This document shows, piece by piece, positions 18,476 to 27,711 of a DNA stretch of 64,000 bases (positions are counted from its first letter, which is position 1; every line of letters begins with the position of its first letter). The stretch is from Marinobacterium sp. (GTDB lineage Bacteria; Pseudomonadota; Gammaproteobacteria; Pseudomonadales; Balneatricaceae), in contig JAUWAC010000009.1 in assembly GCA_030602245.1 (NCBI GenBank), forward strand, positions 1-64,000, given 5' to 3'. The translations under genes and the position numbers were made by a program. The notes under the pieces were generated by a model. The model had not been told where the DNA came from and made no database searches. It saw only the letters and a list, made by a program, of their open reading frames with translations.

Positions 18476-19864
18476 ATGCAACCGGCAAACCTGCTTCTCA
18501 TAACGCTGGCATTCGCCGCCATCGCATACGGACTCGGATACTTCCGTTCCCGCACGCTGGCGATGCCTCTGGGTGGAATACGGCATCTCAAGTCGCTTCC
18601 GTTCTATTACGGCGCCCGTGCTGCGCTCTGGTGCGGCATTCCGGCGCTGATCGTGCTGGCTCTGTGGGCCGCCTTCCAGGGCAAGGTCATCCAGACCCTC
18701 GTCATCGGCTCTCTGCCGACCGAGCTGCTGCCTGCCAACGAGGGCGAAGCGAGCCTGCTGCTGAGCAAGATCAGTAACGTCGCGACCGGCGCGCTGCCCA
18801 AGGGCTTTGCCGACCCGGCCATTATCGAGGCCGCCGACAGGCTGACCTACCTGCGCGAGCAGAGCAGCCTGTATATGACCGTTCTGGTGGTCGCCGTGGC
18901 GACGCTGGCCGGCTTTATCGCCTGGCTGCGCATCCGCCCGACGCTGAACGCCCGGGTACAGGTCGAGGCGATGCTGAAGTGGATCTTCTTCGCCTGTGCT
19001 GCGCTGGCGATCCTGACCACGATCGGCATCATCTTCTCCGTGGCCTTCGAAACGCTGCGCTTCTTCCACAAGGTCTCGTTCATCGATTTCTTCTTCGGCA
19101 CTCAGTGGAGTCCGCAGACCGCACTGCGCGCCGATCAGGTCGCCGCTCAGGGCGCTTTCGGCATGGTGCCGCTGTTCACCGGCACGCTGCTGATTTCGGT
19201 CATCGCCATGCTGGTCGCGGTGCCAGTGGGGCTGATGTCCGCCATCTATCTGTCGGAGTACGCCCGCCCGCGCGTGCGCGGCATCGTCAAGCCGATGCTG
19301 GAGATGCTGGCCGGCATTCCCACCGTGGTGTACGGCTTTTTCGCCGCCCTGACGGTGGCGCCGTTCATCAGTGATCTGGCGGCCTCGTTCGGCATCAGCG
19401 CCTCCTCCCAGAGTGCGCTGGCCGCCGGTGCCGTCATGGGCATCATGATCATCCCGTTCGTCTCGTCGCTGTCCGACGACGTCATCAACGCCGTGCCCCA
19501 GTCGCTGCGCGACGGCTCACTGGCGCTTGGCGCGACCCAGTCGGAAACGATGAAGAAGGTGATCTTCCCGGCCGCTCTGCCCGGCATCATGGGCGGGATT
19601 CTGCTGGCCGTCTCCCGTGCCATCGGCGAGACCATGATCGTCGTCATGGCCGCCGGTCTGGCCGCCAACCTGACCGCCAACCCGCTGGAAACGGTTACCA
19701 CCGTCACGGTTCAGATCGTCACCCTGCTGACCGGCGACCAGGAGTTCGACAGCGCCAAGACGCTGGCCGCATTTGCCCTCGGGGCCATGCTGTTCCTGGC
19801 CACCCTGCTGCTGAACATCATCGCCCTGCATATCGTGCGTAAGTATCGGGAGCAATATGACTAA
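18476..19864 (+). CDS. pstC: Phosphate ABC transporter permease PstC
   Basis: Inner-membrane permease, 462 residues, longer than E. coli PstC (about 320) because of an N-terminal membrane region and periplasmic part, as in the long Pseudomonas/Vibrio form. The permease core holds PLFTGTLLISVIAMLVAVPVG and the ABC-interaction loop GATQSETMKKVIFPAALPGI. The start is the ATG at 18476 (AGGTAGA upstream), though the frame is open to 18368. It overlaps pstA by 8 bases. Confidence 0.94.
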   Translation: MQPANLLLITLAFAAIAYGLGYFRSRTLAMPLGGIRHLKSLPFYYGARAALWCGIPALIVLALWAAFQGKVIQTLVIGSLPTELLPANEGEASLLLSKISNVATGALPKGFADPAIIEAADRLTYLREQSSLYMTVLVVAVATLAGFIAWLRIRPTLNARVQVEAMLKWIFFACAALAILTTIGIIFSVAFETLRFFHKVSFIDFFFGTQWSPQTALRADQVAAQGAFGMVPLFTGTLLISVIAMLVAVPVGLMSAIYLSEYARPRVRGIVKPMLEMLAGIPTVVYGFFAALTVAPFISDLAASFGISASSQSALAAGAVMGIMIIPFVSSLSDDVINAVPQSLRDGSLALGATQSETMKKVIFPAALPGIMGGILLAVSRAIGETMIVVMAAGLAANLTANPLETVTTVTVQIVTLLTGDQEFDSAKTLAAFALGAMLFLATLLLNIIALHIVRKYREQYD

Positions 19865-21131
19865 GCATCGTTCACAGGCGGAGCTGGTCCGCCAATCGCT
19901 GAAGAAACGCTACCGCAAGGAAAAGCGCTTCCGCGCCTATGGCATGCTCGCGATCGCCATCGCGCTGGCGGCGCTGCTGACCCTGTTCTCCGACATCGTC
20001 GGCAAGGGTTACAGCGGCTTCATGAAAACCAGCCTGAACCTCGAGGTGTCGCTCGACCCGCAGGTGATGTACCTCGATGACGCCACCGACAAGAAACAGC
20101 TGCGCATGGCGGACTTCGTCGAGCCGCTGGTGCAGGCGCTGATGAAGGAGATCCCCGGCGCGACCGAGGCGGATCGCGATGCCGTGCGTCGCCTGATCAA
20201 CCCCTATGCCTCGACCGACCTGCAGGAGGCACTGACCGCCAACCCGCAGTGGCTGGGCACGACCCGTGAGATGTCGTTCCTGGCGCACACCGACGTGGAT
20301 GTCTACGTCAAACATGCCGGTGACAAGGCATACTCGATCAAACTCTCGCCGCAACAGCGCGAGTGGGTCGATCAGCTGCAGGCGAAAGGGGTCGTCGACG
20401 TCAGCTTCAACGATGTCTTCTTCAAGGGCGGCGACTCCCGTGATCCGTCGCGCGCCGGCATCTGGGGCGCCGTTGTCGGCTCCCTGCTGACGATGTTCGT
20501 CACGCTGGTGCTGTCGTTCCCGATCGGGGTCGCCGCGGCGATCTATCTCGAGGAATTTGCACCGCAGAACAAACTGACCGACTTTATTGAGGTCAACATC
20601 AACAACCTGGCGGCGGTACCGTCGATCATCTTCGGTCTGCTGGGTCTGGCAGTGTTTATCAACCTGTTCGGCATGCCGCGCTCGGTACCGGTGGTCGGCG
20701 GTCTGGTGCTGACGCTGATGACGCTGCCGACGATCATCATTTCGAGCCGCGCCGCGATCAAGAGCGTGCCGCCGTCGATCCGCGAAGCCGCGGCCGGCAT
20801 CGGCGCATCGAAAATGCAGGTCGTGCTGCACCATGTCCTGCCGCTGGCCCTGCCCGGCATGCTGACCGGCTCGATCATCGGCATGGCACAGGCGCTGGGC
20901 GAGACCGCGCCGCTGCTGCTGATCGGGATGGTCGCCTTTATCGTCGATGTGCCGGACGGCTTCTTCGACTCCGCGACCGTGCTGCCGGTACAGGTATTCC
21001 TCTGGGCCGGCAGCCCGGAGCTGGCATTTATTGAACGCGCTTCAGCGGCCATCATGGTCCTGCTGAGCTTTCTGATCGGTATGAACGCTTTAGCCATCTG
21101 GCTGCGCAAACGCCTTGAGCGCCGGTGGTGA
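19857..21131 (+). CDS. pstA: Phosphate ABC transporter permease PstA
   Basis: Second permease subunit, 424 residues. One N-terminal membrane helix is followed by a large periplasmic domain (about residues 40-190), then a six-helix permease core with VVGSLLTMFVTLVLSFPIGVAA and the EAA-like loop GASKMQVVLHHVLPLALPGM. Its start lies inside the end of pstC (ATGACTAA), which indicates translational coupling. Confidence 0.94.
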   Translation: MTKHRSQAELVRQSLKKRYRKEKRFRAYGMLAIAIALAALLTLFSDIVGKGYSGFMKTSLNLEVSLDPQVMYLDDATDKKQLRMADFVEPLVQALMKEIPGATEADRDAVRRLINPYASTDLQEALTANPQWLGTTREMSFLAHTDVDVYVKHAGDKAYSIKLSPQQREWVDQLQAKGVVDVSFNDVFFKGGDSRDPSRAGIWGAVVGSLLTMFVTLVLSFPIGVAAAIYLEEFAPQNKLTDFIEVNINNLAAVPSIIFGLLGLAVFINLFGMPRSVPVVGGLVLTLMTLPTIIISSRAAIKSVPPSIREAAAGIGASKMQVVLHHVLPLALPGMLTGSIIGMAQALGETAPLLLIGMVAFIVDVPDGFFDSATVLPVQVFLWAGSPELAFIERASAAIMVLLSFLIGMNALAIWLRKRLERRW

Positions 21132-21142
21132 GGAGAATATAG

Positions 21143-22033
21143 ATGAACAGTATTCCTGCAAATGTGGCGGAAAAGACGCTGCACGACGAGAACGAGCAGC
21201 AGATTCCGGTCGCCGAAAGCCCGCATTCCGACGCCGATATCGTTGAAGGCAAGACCGTCGGCACCCCGTTTGCCGACAATGCCAAGTTCAAGCTGCGCGA
21301 CGTTGAAGTGTTCTACGGCGAAACCCGTGCGATCAAGAATGTCAGCCTGGATATCGCCAGCAACGAGGTGATCGCGTTCATCGGCCCCTCAGGCTGCGGC
21401 AAGTCCACCTTCCTGCGCTGCCTGAACCGCATGAACGACAGCATCGACATCTGCCGCGTCAAGGGCACGCTGGAGCTGGACGGTCAGGACATCTACGATC
21501 CGCGTCAGGACGTGGTCGAGCTGCGCGCCCGCGTCGGCATGGTGTTCCAGAAGCCCAACCCGTTCCCGAAGTCGATCTATGACAACGTCGCCTACGGCCC
21601 GCGCATTCACGGTCTGGCCAACCGCAAGTCCGACCTCGATGACATCGTCGAGAGCAGCCTGCGCAAGGCCGGCCTGTGGGACGAGGTGAAGGACCGTCTC
21701 GACTCGACAGCAACCGGCATGTCCGGCGGTCAGCAGCAGCGTCTGTGTATCGCCCGCGCCATCGCGGTCAGCCCGGAAGTGGTGCTGATGGACGAGCCCT
21801 GCTCGGCACTGGACCCGATCGCCACGGCGAAGGTCGAGGAGCTGATCGCGGAGCTGTCCGAGAGCTACACCATCGTCATCGTCACCCACTCGATGCAGCA
21901 GGCGGCGCGTGTATCCCACCGCACCGCCTACTTCCATCTCGGCCATCTGGTCGAGGTTAACGATACCAATACGGTCTTCACCTCGCCGGAACACCAGATG
22001 ACCGAGTCGTACATCACCGGTCGCTTCGGCTGA
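21143..22033 (+). CDS. pstB: Phosphate ABC transporter ATP-binding protein PstB
   Basis: ATPase of the Pst system, 296 residues. Walker [10 protein letters not shown] at 81-89, signature [16 protein letters not shown] near 192, and Walker [13 protein letters not shown] are all present. An acidic N-terminal extension of about 45 residues precedes the ATPase core, which makes it longer than E. coli PstB (257). GAGGAG stands before the ATG. Confidence 0.97.
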   Translation: MNSIPANVAEKTLHDENEQQIPVAESPHSDADIVEGKTVGTPFADNAKFKLRDVEVFYGETRAIKNVSLDIASNEVIAFIGPSGCGKSTFLRCLNRMNDSIDICRVKGTLELDGQDIYDPRQDVVELRARVGMVFQKPNPFPKSIYDNVAYGPRIHGLANRKSDLDDIVESSLRKAGLWDEVKDRLDSTATGMSGGQQQRLCIARAIAVSPEVVLMDEPCSALDPIATAKVEELIAELSESYTIVIVTHSMQQAARVSHRTAYFHLGHLVEVNDTNTVFTSPEHQMTESYITGRFG

Positions 22034-22042
22034 TAGCGTAAC

Positions 22043-22068
22043 GCACGGCCGGGCTGCCCCGGCCGTGC
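22043..22068 (+). terminator. Strong hairpin after pstB
   Basis: A perfect 11-bp stem GCACGGCCGGG/CCCGGCCGTGC on a CTGC loop begins 9 bases past the pstB stop. No T-run follows. It separates pstB from the chemoreceptor gene. Confidence 0.6.
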
Positions 22069-22098
22069 ACCTGCCGCCCCCGTCTCACTGCAATATTA

Positions 22099-22116
22099 CT
22101 GTCACGCTTTCGACAT
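22099..22116 (+). promoter_or_regulatory. Candidate Pho box before the chemoreceptor gene
   Basis: CTGTCAC-GCTT-TCGACAT: the first half-site is one base from consensus, the second three. No good -10 lies at the expected 10-base distance, so this is only a candidate PhoB site. Confidence 0.4.
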
Positions 22117-22150
22117 ACCCTGCGTGCCGAAGCACCCAGATGGAGTCGTT

Positions 22151-23842
22151 ATGCCTGGCACTGTCCGTTTCCGTATCCTCTTTTTCGCGCTCCTGTGTCT
22201 GCTGGCACTGGCGGGCCTGACCACCCTCGCCTGGAGCATCATTCTGAAGGCGGAGAGCGCCTCCAACAGCCTGATTCACACCAGCCTCGAAGAAACCCTG
22301 CTGCTCAGTGATCTGGAGCAGGATCATCGCCGGCTGCAGGATCTGGCGTACAAGACCAAGGCCCAGCTGCTGCTGTGGAACGAGATCGAACCCACCTTCG
22401 CCGAACTGGAACAGGCCCTGCCCGATCACTGGCGCAGGATCAACGCCCAACCCAGTCTGCAGGTCTGGGCCGGCGAGCATCAGGCCGCTTTTGACAAGGT
22501 GCTGGCACTGATGGACGCGATCGGCAGTGGTATCGGCGAGAAAAGCTACTACCGCGTCGGCCAGGTGGTGGATTTCGATCTGGTGCCGGCACTGGAACCG
22601 ATGCTGAGTGCGATCGACGAGCGCCAGCGCACCAGCCGCGAGGGGCTGTCCGGTGCGGCACAGGGGCTGCTGGACTTCCTTGCCAGCCAGCAGACCTATC
22701 TGATTGCCGGCTCGGCGCTGTTTCTGGTCATCGTCGTGACGATGACGCTGTGGCTCAATCACACCGTGATTCGCCGCCTGCGCGAAATCGAACGCGATCT
22801 GGACAGCATGGAACGCAACAGCGATCTGAGCGGTGTACCGGTGCTTGAGGGACGCGACGAAGTCGCCGGCGTCAGCCGTGCCCTGCGCGGGCTGGTCAGT
22901 CGTTTCGAGCAGTTCATCGCCGATATTCGTCAGGCCGCCACCGGCCTCACCGATCGCTCGGCACAGCTCGACCGTGAAGCCGAGGCGCTGCACCGCACCT
23001 CCGACGCGACCCTGCGCCTGATCGATGACGTCAACCAGTCGATGCGCAATATCGCCGAGCAGACCTCCGCCATCGAAGGTGCCGTCGAACAGTCCACCGC
23101 CACCGTACATGAAGCCGCCGCCGCCAATGCCGAAGCGCAGCAGGGCATCATCAGCAGCGCCGAGGCGGCAGATCACACCGTGAACATCATCACCCGGGTC
23201 GCCGAATCGATCACCACGCTGGCCGAATCCAGCGGCAAGATCAGCCAGGTCATCGACATCATTGCCGACATTGCCGAGCAGACCAATCTGCTGGCGCTCA
23301 ACGCGGCCATCGAGGCCGCCCGTGCCGGCGACCATGGCCGTGGCTTTGCCGTCGTCGCTGACGAGGTGCGGGTGCTGTCGCAGCGCACCTCGGACTCGAC
23401 CCGTGACATCCGCCAGTGGGTCGGCGAACTGGTCGAAGGTGTCGCCAGTGTTGAGCAGCAACTGGGCGATATGCGCGATGCCGGTCATCGCAATCAGGAG
23501 CACATCCTGGCCCTGCGCCGCTTCCTCGAGCAGCTGCAACAGCAGTTCGAGGAGTTGGAAAGCCACAGCGCCGGCATCGGCAGCGCCATCGCCACCCAGC
23601 GTGACGAGACCGGTCGCGTCGGTCGCCGTGCTCAGGCACTCAAGGACAGCGCCGACTCGCTCGCCGCCAGCGTCGACAGTGCCCGCGCCATCAGTGATGC
23701 ACTGCGCCAGGAGTCCGACTCCATGCACACCCTGATCGCCCGCTTCAGGACCTCGCAGTCGGACAGCCCGGCCCAGGCCGCACCGCAGGCAGGGAATGAG
23801 ACGGCCAGCAGGGTGCCGACTGCGACAGCGCAATTCACATAA
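22151..23842 (+). CDS. Methyl-accepting chemotaxis protein inside the pst-phoU cluster
   Basis: 563-residue chemoreceptor. TM1 lies near residues 7-30, a helical periplasmic domain follows to about 185, then TM2 near 190-213, a HAMP-like region ([20 protein letters not shown]), and a cytoplasmic signalling domain with the hairpin tip [18 protein letters not shown] at about 375-392. No receptor-type CheB/CheR tail pentapeptide is seen. The ATG at 22151 has GGAG six bases upstream. The location between pstB and phoU, and a possible Pho box, suggest phosphate taxis; P. aeruginosa has Pho-controlled receptors of this kind. The ligand is inferred from position only. Confidence 0.88.
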   Translation: MPGTVRFRILFFALLCLLALAGLTTLAWSIILKAESASNSLIHTSLEETLLLSDLEQDHRRLQDLAYKTKAQLLLWNEIEPTFAELEQALPDHWRRINAQPSLQVWAGEHQAAFDKVLALMDAIGSGIGEKSYYRVGQVVDFDLVPALEPMLSAIDERQRTSREGLSGAAQGLLDFLASQQTYLIAGSALFLVIVVTMTLWLNHTVIRRLREIERDLDSMERNSDLSGVPVLEGRDEVAGVSRALRGLVSRFEQFIADIRQAATGLTDRSAQLDREAEALHRTSDATLRLIDDVNQSMRNIAEQTSAIEGAVEQSTATVHEAAAANAEAQQGIISSAEAADHTVNIITRVAESITTLAESSGKISQVIDIIADIAEQTNLLALNAAIEAARAGDHGRGFAVVADEVRVLSQRTSDSTRDIRQWVGELVEGVASVEQQLGDMRDAGHRNQEHILALRRFLEQLQQQFEELESHSAGIGSAIATQRDETGRVGRRAQALKDSADSLAASVDSARAISDALRQESDSMHTLIARFRTSQSDSPAQAAPQAGNETASRVPTATAQFT

Positions 23843-23874
23843 CTGTCACACAAGCCCTGTAGGGTGCTGGCCTT

Positions 23875-23880
23875 TATAAT
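23875..23880 (+). promoter_or_regulatory. Possible phoU promoter (-10 TATAAT)
   Basis: A consensus TATAAT lies 63 bases before the phoU start without a recognisable -35. A CTGTCAC half-site is present at 23843-23849, but its partner CTGTAGG (23857) is 14 bases away, not 11, so PhoB control is uncertain. Confidence 0.4.
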
Positions 23881-23943
23881 GCTGTCAGTGTGCATGCGAA
23901 TCTCTTATGCTGACAGGCGTAGACTGTAACGGAGAGCCATACC

Positions 23944-24705
23944 GTGGAACTCGAAAAGGATAATTACTCCAACCATATTTCCCACCAGTTCAACGAGGAG
24001 CTGGAGACTATCCGGACCCAGATGCTGACCATGGGTGGCATTGTGGAGCGTCAGGTCAACGACGCCCTCGAAGCGGTGCTGGGTGGCGACGTGGAACTCG
24101 CCGAGACGCTGCGCCAGCTCGACCAGCAGACCAACTCGATGGAGCTGATGATCGACGAGCTCTGCATTACCATCATCGCCCGCCGGCAGCCGGCCGCCAG
24201 TGACCTGCGTCTGGTCGTCTCGATCAGCCGCGCCGTGGCCGACCTCGAGCGCATCGGCGACGAAGCCAGCCGTATCGCCCTGCAAACCATTGAAATGGGC
24301 GAAGGTTCACGCAGCCAGCACGGTTTCCAGGAAGTGCGTCATATCGGTAATCTGGTGCGCGACATGGTGCGTGACGTGCTGACCGCCTATGCCCGCAACG
24401 ATCTCGAGATGGCCTACCGGGTCGCCAAGCAGGACCGCAACGTGGATCAGGAATACCGCACGGCGATGCGTACGCTGGTGACCTACATGATGGAAGATGT
24501 GCGCTCGATCTCCAGCATCATGAGCGTGATCTGGGTGCTGCGCAGCCTGGAGCGCATCGGCGACCACGCCCGCAATCTGGCCGAGCACCTGATCTATCAG
24601 GTCAGCGGCACCGACGTGCGTCACCAGAGCCTGAAAACGATGAAGCAGACGGTCCGCGAAGAGACCGGCGGCCAGCCGGATCCGCAGGACACTCACGAGG
24701 AGTGA
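23944..24705 (+). CDS. phoU: Phosphate signalling protein PhoU
   Basis: Negative modulator that links PstSCAB to PhoR. The 253-residue, all-helical product has two PhoU repeats, each with the metal-binding DLERIGDEASRIA or SLERIGDHARNLAE motif. GTG start. The gene is separated from pstB by the chemoreceptor, which is not the common arrangement. It ends 3 bases from the convergent DUF1415 gene. Confidence 0.96.
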   Translation: MELEKDNYSNHISHQFNEELETIRTQMLTMGGIVERQVNDALEAVLGGDVELAETLRQLDQQTNSMELMIDELCITIIARRQPAASDLRLVVSISRAVADLERIGDEASRIALQTIEMGEGSRSQHGFQEVRHIGNLVRDMVRDVLTAYARNDLEMAYRVAKQDRNVDQEYRTAMRTLVTYMMEDVRSISSIMSVIWVLRSLERIGDHARNLAEHLIYQVSGTDVRHQSLKTMKQTVREETGGQPDPQDTHEE

Positions 24706-24708
24706 GAC

Positions 24709-25299
24709 TCACTCCGCGTCGGGCCAGTAGTCAGCCAGTGGCGGGAAGCGTTCGATGAGCCCGGCCCGCCCAAGCTGACGCAGGCGTTCGATATTGCGCA
24801 GCGGAATCTGCTCCGGATCCTTGTAGAACGCCAGCGCCCGGCTCATCTCGTCCTGCCGGATCAGATGCAGCGTGGGATAGGGCGCGCGGTTGGTCCAGTG
24901 GCTGATATCCGCCGCCGCCACGCCCTCAAACAGATAGCCGGGATGGAAACTGGCGATCTGGAACAGATCCTCCACCCCCGCCTGCTCCAGCAACGCTTCG
25001 GCATCCGCCACCAGATCCAGAAAGTCATCGAAATCCGCCAGCAGGTACGGCGTAATCAACAGTGTCGTGGACAGCTCCTGCTCCGGTGTTGCCACCAGAT
25101 CGGACAGCTCCTGCAGAAACTCACGCAGCAGCGCCTCCTCGTCACGGGCCTCGGATACGCGGTAGCGGATCGTACCGGCGCGGACCACGGGCGCAGCAAA
25201 CGGGCACAGGTTGAGCCCGACCACCATGTTCTCGACCCACTCGCGGGTCAGCCGTTGCGCCTGTTCAACCAGCGCGCTGTCATCGAGGTGTTTGTTCAT
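24709..25299 (-). CDS. DUF1415 family protein
   Basis: 196-residue cytosolic protein of unknown function, common in gammaproteobacteria. Visible conserved blocks are WVENMVVGLNLCPFAAPV, LLITPYLLADFDDFLDLV and QIASFHPGYLFEG. It is transcribed towards phoU and divergently from ubiC. Confidence 0.85.
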   Translation of the reverse strand: MNKHLDDSALVEQAQRLTREWVENMVVGLNLCPFAAPVVRAGTIRYRVSEARDEEALLREFLQELSDLVATPEQELSTTLLITPYLLADFDDFLDLVADAEALLEQAGVEDLFQIASFHPGYLFEGVAAADISHWTNRAPYPTLHLIRQDEMSRALAFYKDPEQIPLRNIERLRQLGRAGLIERFPPLADYWPDAE

Positions 25300-25442
25300 G
25301 GCGCGATCCTACCCCGTTGCGGGCGAAAAGTAACCTGCGTCCGGCGTCCGCGAATGCTAGAATCGTCCCCCGTTTGATCGGGCGTGCAGCGCCGTACTTC
25401 GCCCGCCCAGAACCGTCGCGTATCAGCAGTAACAGGAGCGTC

Positions 25443-25982
25443 GTGACCGAACCGAGCACTTCTCCGCACCCGGAACGGGTCCGCCACTGGCACGCGCGCG
25501 CCTGGGCGTCGCGGGCACCGCGGGCACTGCGCCCCTGGCTGACCGATGAAGGCTCCCTGACCCGCCTGCTGCAACGCGCCAGCAACGGGCAGTTTTCGGT
25601 GCGAGTGCTGTCACAGCGTTACGACCGCCCGTCGGCGTCGGAAGCGATCGCACTGGGGCTGCCGCCGCGACAGCGGGCCCTGGTGCGGGAGGTCCAGCTG
25701 TGTGGCCACGGCGAGCCCTGGGTGTTTGCCCGGACGCTGATTCCGGTCACCACGCTGCGCGGGCGCCAGCGCACGCTCAAGCTGATCGGCAGCCGCCCGC
25801 TCGGCGCGCTGCTGTTCAGCGATCCGGCGATGCGGCGCGACCCGTTGCAGATCACCGCACTGACCACCGCAGCAGGACAACGGCTGTGGGCGCGGCGCTC
25901 GGTGTTCTATCTCGCCGACAAGCCGCTGCTGGTGTGCGAAGTTTTTTTAACCCCGCCCGGGGTTCCGGACTACCCGGGCTGA
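25443..25982 (+). CDS. ubiC: Chorismate lyase UbiC
   Basis: First committed step of ubiquinone synthesis: chorismate to 4-hydroxybenzoate and pyruvate. The 179-residue product has [36 protein letters not shown] and the C-terminal [19 protein letters not shown] typical of the family. The GTG at 25443 follows AGGAG. Only 16 bases separate it from ubiA. Confidence 0.93.
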   Translation: MTEPSTSPHPERVRHWHARAWASRAPRALRPWLTDEGSLTRLLQRASNGQFSVRVLSQRYDRPSASEAIALGLPPRQRALVREVQLCGHGEPWVFARTLIPVTTLRGRQRTLKLIGSRPLGALLFSDPAMRRDPLQITALTTAAGQRLWARRSVFYLADKPLLVCEVFLTPPGVPDYPG

Positions 25983-25998
25983 ACAACAGGGGGATTCC

Positions 25999-26883
25999 AT
26001 GGCGATGTCGATGACCAACACTCCCAAGGGCGGCAAGCTCGGTGCCTATATCCAGCTGATGCGCGCCGATCGCCCGATCGGTACCTACCTGCTGCTGTGG
26101 CCCACGCTCTGGGCACTCTGGATCGCCGCCGAAGGGGTGCCGCCGCTGCATCTGCTGCTGATTTTCTGTCTCGGCGTCTGGCTCACCCGCTCTGCCGGCT
26201 GCGTCATCAACGACTACGCCGACCGCCATTTCGACGGCCACGTAAAACGCACCCGCGAGCGCCCGTTACCGACCGGTCGCGTCAGCGAGCGCGAAGCCCT
26301 GCTGCTGTTCGCCGGACTGATGCTGGCGGCGTTCGTGCTGGTGCTGTTCACCAACGGCATGACGATTCTGATGTCGGTGGCGGGTCTGGCGCTGGCGTTC
26401 AGCTATCCGTTCATGAAACGCTACACCCACTTCCCGCAGGTGGTGCTCGGTGCTGCATTCGGCTGGGCCATTCCGATGGCGTTTACCGCCGTACAGGAAC
26501 AACTGCCGTTGATCGCCTGGCTGATCTTCAGCGCCAAGATGTGCTGGACCGTGGCCTACGACACCCAGTACGCGATGGTGGACCGCGACGACGATCTGAA
26601 GATCGGCATCAAGTCGACCGCCGTGTTCTTCGGCCGCCACGACCGCCTCATGGTCGGCCTGCTGCATATCGCGGCGCTGGCCCTGCTGCTGGTCATCGGA
26701 GCGATGGCCGGGCTCGGCGTCTGGTTCCATCTCGGTCTGGCCGGGGCAGCGGTGCTGTTCGTTTATCAGCAGTGGCTGATCCGCCACCGCGAACGCATGC
26801 CCTGCCTGAAGGCGTTTCTGAACAACCACTGGGCGGAACTGCTGGTCCTGCTGGGCATCATCGCCGACTACGCGCTGCGCTGA
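25999..26883 (+). CDS. ubiA: 4-hydroxybenzoate octaprenyltransferase UbiA
   Basis: Inner-membrane prenyltransferase that attaches the polyprenyl tail in ubiquinone synthesis. The 294-residue product has the two aspartate-rich motifs [15 protein letters not shown] (71-85) and [16 protein letters not shown], and about eight or nine membrane helices. It forms an operon with ubiC and is next to phoB, as in Pseudomonas. Confidence 0.96.
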   Translation: MAMSMTNTPKGGKLGAYIQLMRADRPIGTYLLLWPTLWALWIAAEGVPPLHLLLIFCLGVWLTRSAGCVINDYADRHFDGHVKRTRERPLPTGRVSEREALLLFAGLMLAAFVLVLFTNGMTILMSVAGLALAFSYPFMKRYTHFPQVVLGAAFGWAIPMAFTAVQEQLPLIAWLIFSAKMCWTVAYDTQYAMVDRDDDLKIGIKSTAVFFGRHDRLMVGLLHIAALALLLVIGAMAGLGVWFHLGLAGAAVLFVYQQWLIRHRERMPCLKAFLNNHWAELLVLLGIIADYALR

Positions 26884-26908
26884 TGCGGTTTGCCGATTCG
26901 GCCTGCGA

Positions 26909-26942
26909 CTGTCATATTTGTGTAACCTAAACGTCTTGTAAT
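26909..26942 (+). promoter_or_regulatory. Pho box and promoter of phoB
   Basis: CTGTCAT-ATTT-GTGTAAC (26909-26926): the first half-site is a perfect match. A TGTAAT -10 (26937-26942) starts 10 bases later, the same geometry as at pstS. This predicts autoactivation of phoBR. Confidence 0.85.
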
Positions 26943-26983
26943 AGTCGCGATTGATAACAGCCGAAGACTCAGAGGCAGGACTC

Positions 26984-27679
26984 ATGTCTGCATCAAAATG
27001 CGTGTTGATCGTCGACGACGAAGCGCCGATCAGGGAAATGATCGCCGTGGCCCTGGAGATGGCGGGGTACGAATGCCTGGAAGCCGAGAATGCGCAACAG
27101 GCCCATGCACTGATTCTGGACCGCAAGCCTGATATGGTGCTGCTGGACTGGATGATGCCCGGCACCAGCGGCGTCGAATTCGCGCGACGTCTGCGCAAGG
27201 ACGAGGTCACCGCCGAAGTCCCGATCATCATGCTGACGGCCAAGGCCGACGAGGACAACAAGGTCAAAGGGCTCGAGTCCGGCGTTGACGACTACATCAT
27301 CAAGCCGTTCTCGCCGCGCGAGCTGGTGGCCCGCCTGAAAGCGGTACTCCGCCGTGCCACGCCCAAGGGCGTTGAAGAGCCGGTCACTGTCGACGGTCTG
27401 ACGCTGGACCCGGTCTCGCACCGTGTCACGTCCGACGGCCAGCCGATCGAGCTGGGCCCCACGGAGTTCCGCCTGCTGCAGTTTTTCATGACCCATCAGG
27501 ACCGGGCCTATTCGCGCAGCCAGCTGCTGGACATGGTCTGGGGCGGCAACGTCTACGTCGAGGAGCGCACCGTGGACGTGCACATTCGTCGACTGCGCAA
27601 GGCATTGGGTTCGCGTCACGATTATCTGGTTCAGACCGTCCGCGGCACCGGCTACCGCTTCTCCTCGCAGGTCGCCTGA
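26984..27679 (+). CDS. phoB: Phosphate regulon response regulator PhoB
   Basis: OmpR-class activator, 231 residues. The receiver has the acidic pair D11-D12, phospho-acceptor D55 in VLLDWMMP, and K107 in IIKPFSPREL. The winged-helix domain includes LGPTEFRLLQFF and TVDVHIRRLRKALG. The ATG at 26984 follows AGAGGCAGGA; a longer frame begins at 26951. It is cotranscribed with phoR. Confidence 0.97.
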   Translation: MSASKCVLIVDDEAPIREMIAVALEMAGYECLEAENAQQAHALILDRKPDMVLLDWMMPGTSGVEFARRLRKDEVTAEVPIIMLTAKADEDNKVKGLESGVDDYIIKPFSPRELVARLKAVLRRATPKGVEEPVTVDGLTLDPVSHRVTSDGQPIELGPTEFRLLQFFMTHQDRAYSRSQLLDMVWGGNVYVEERTVDVHIRRLRKALGSRHDYLVQTVRGTGYRFSSQVA

Positions 27680-27711
27680 CGCCGCCATAACCGACCACAC
27701 AAAGAGGTGTT

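Noticed and set aside
22085-23833. A 582-codon frame antisense to the chemoreceptor
   Set aside because: Gly/Leu/Gln-rich translation typical of an antisense shadow; the plus strand has clear receptor motifs.
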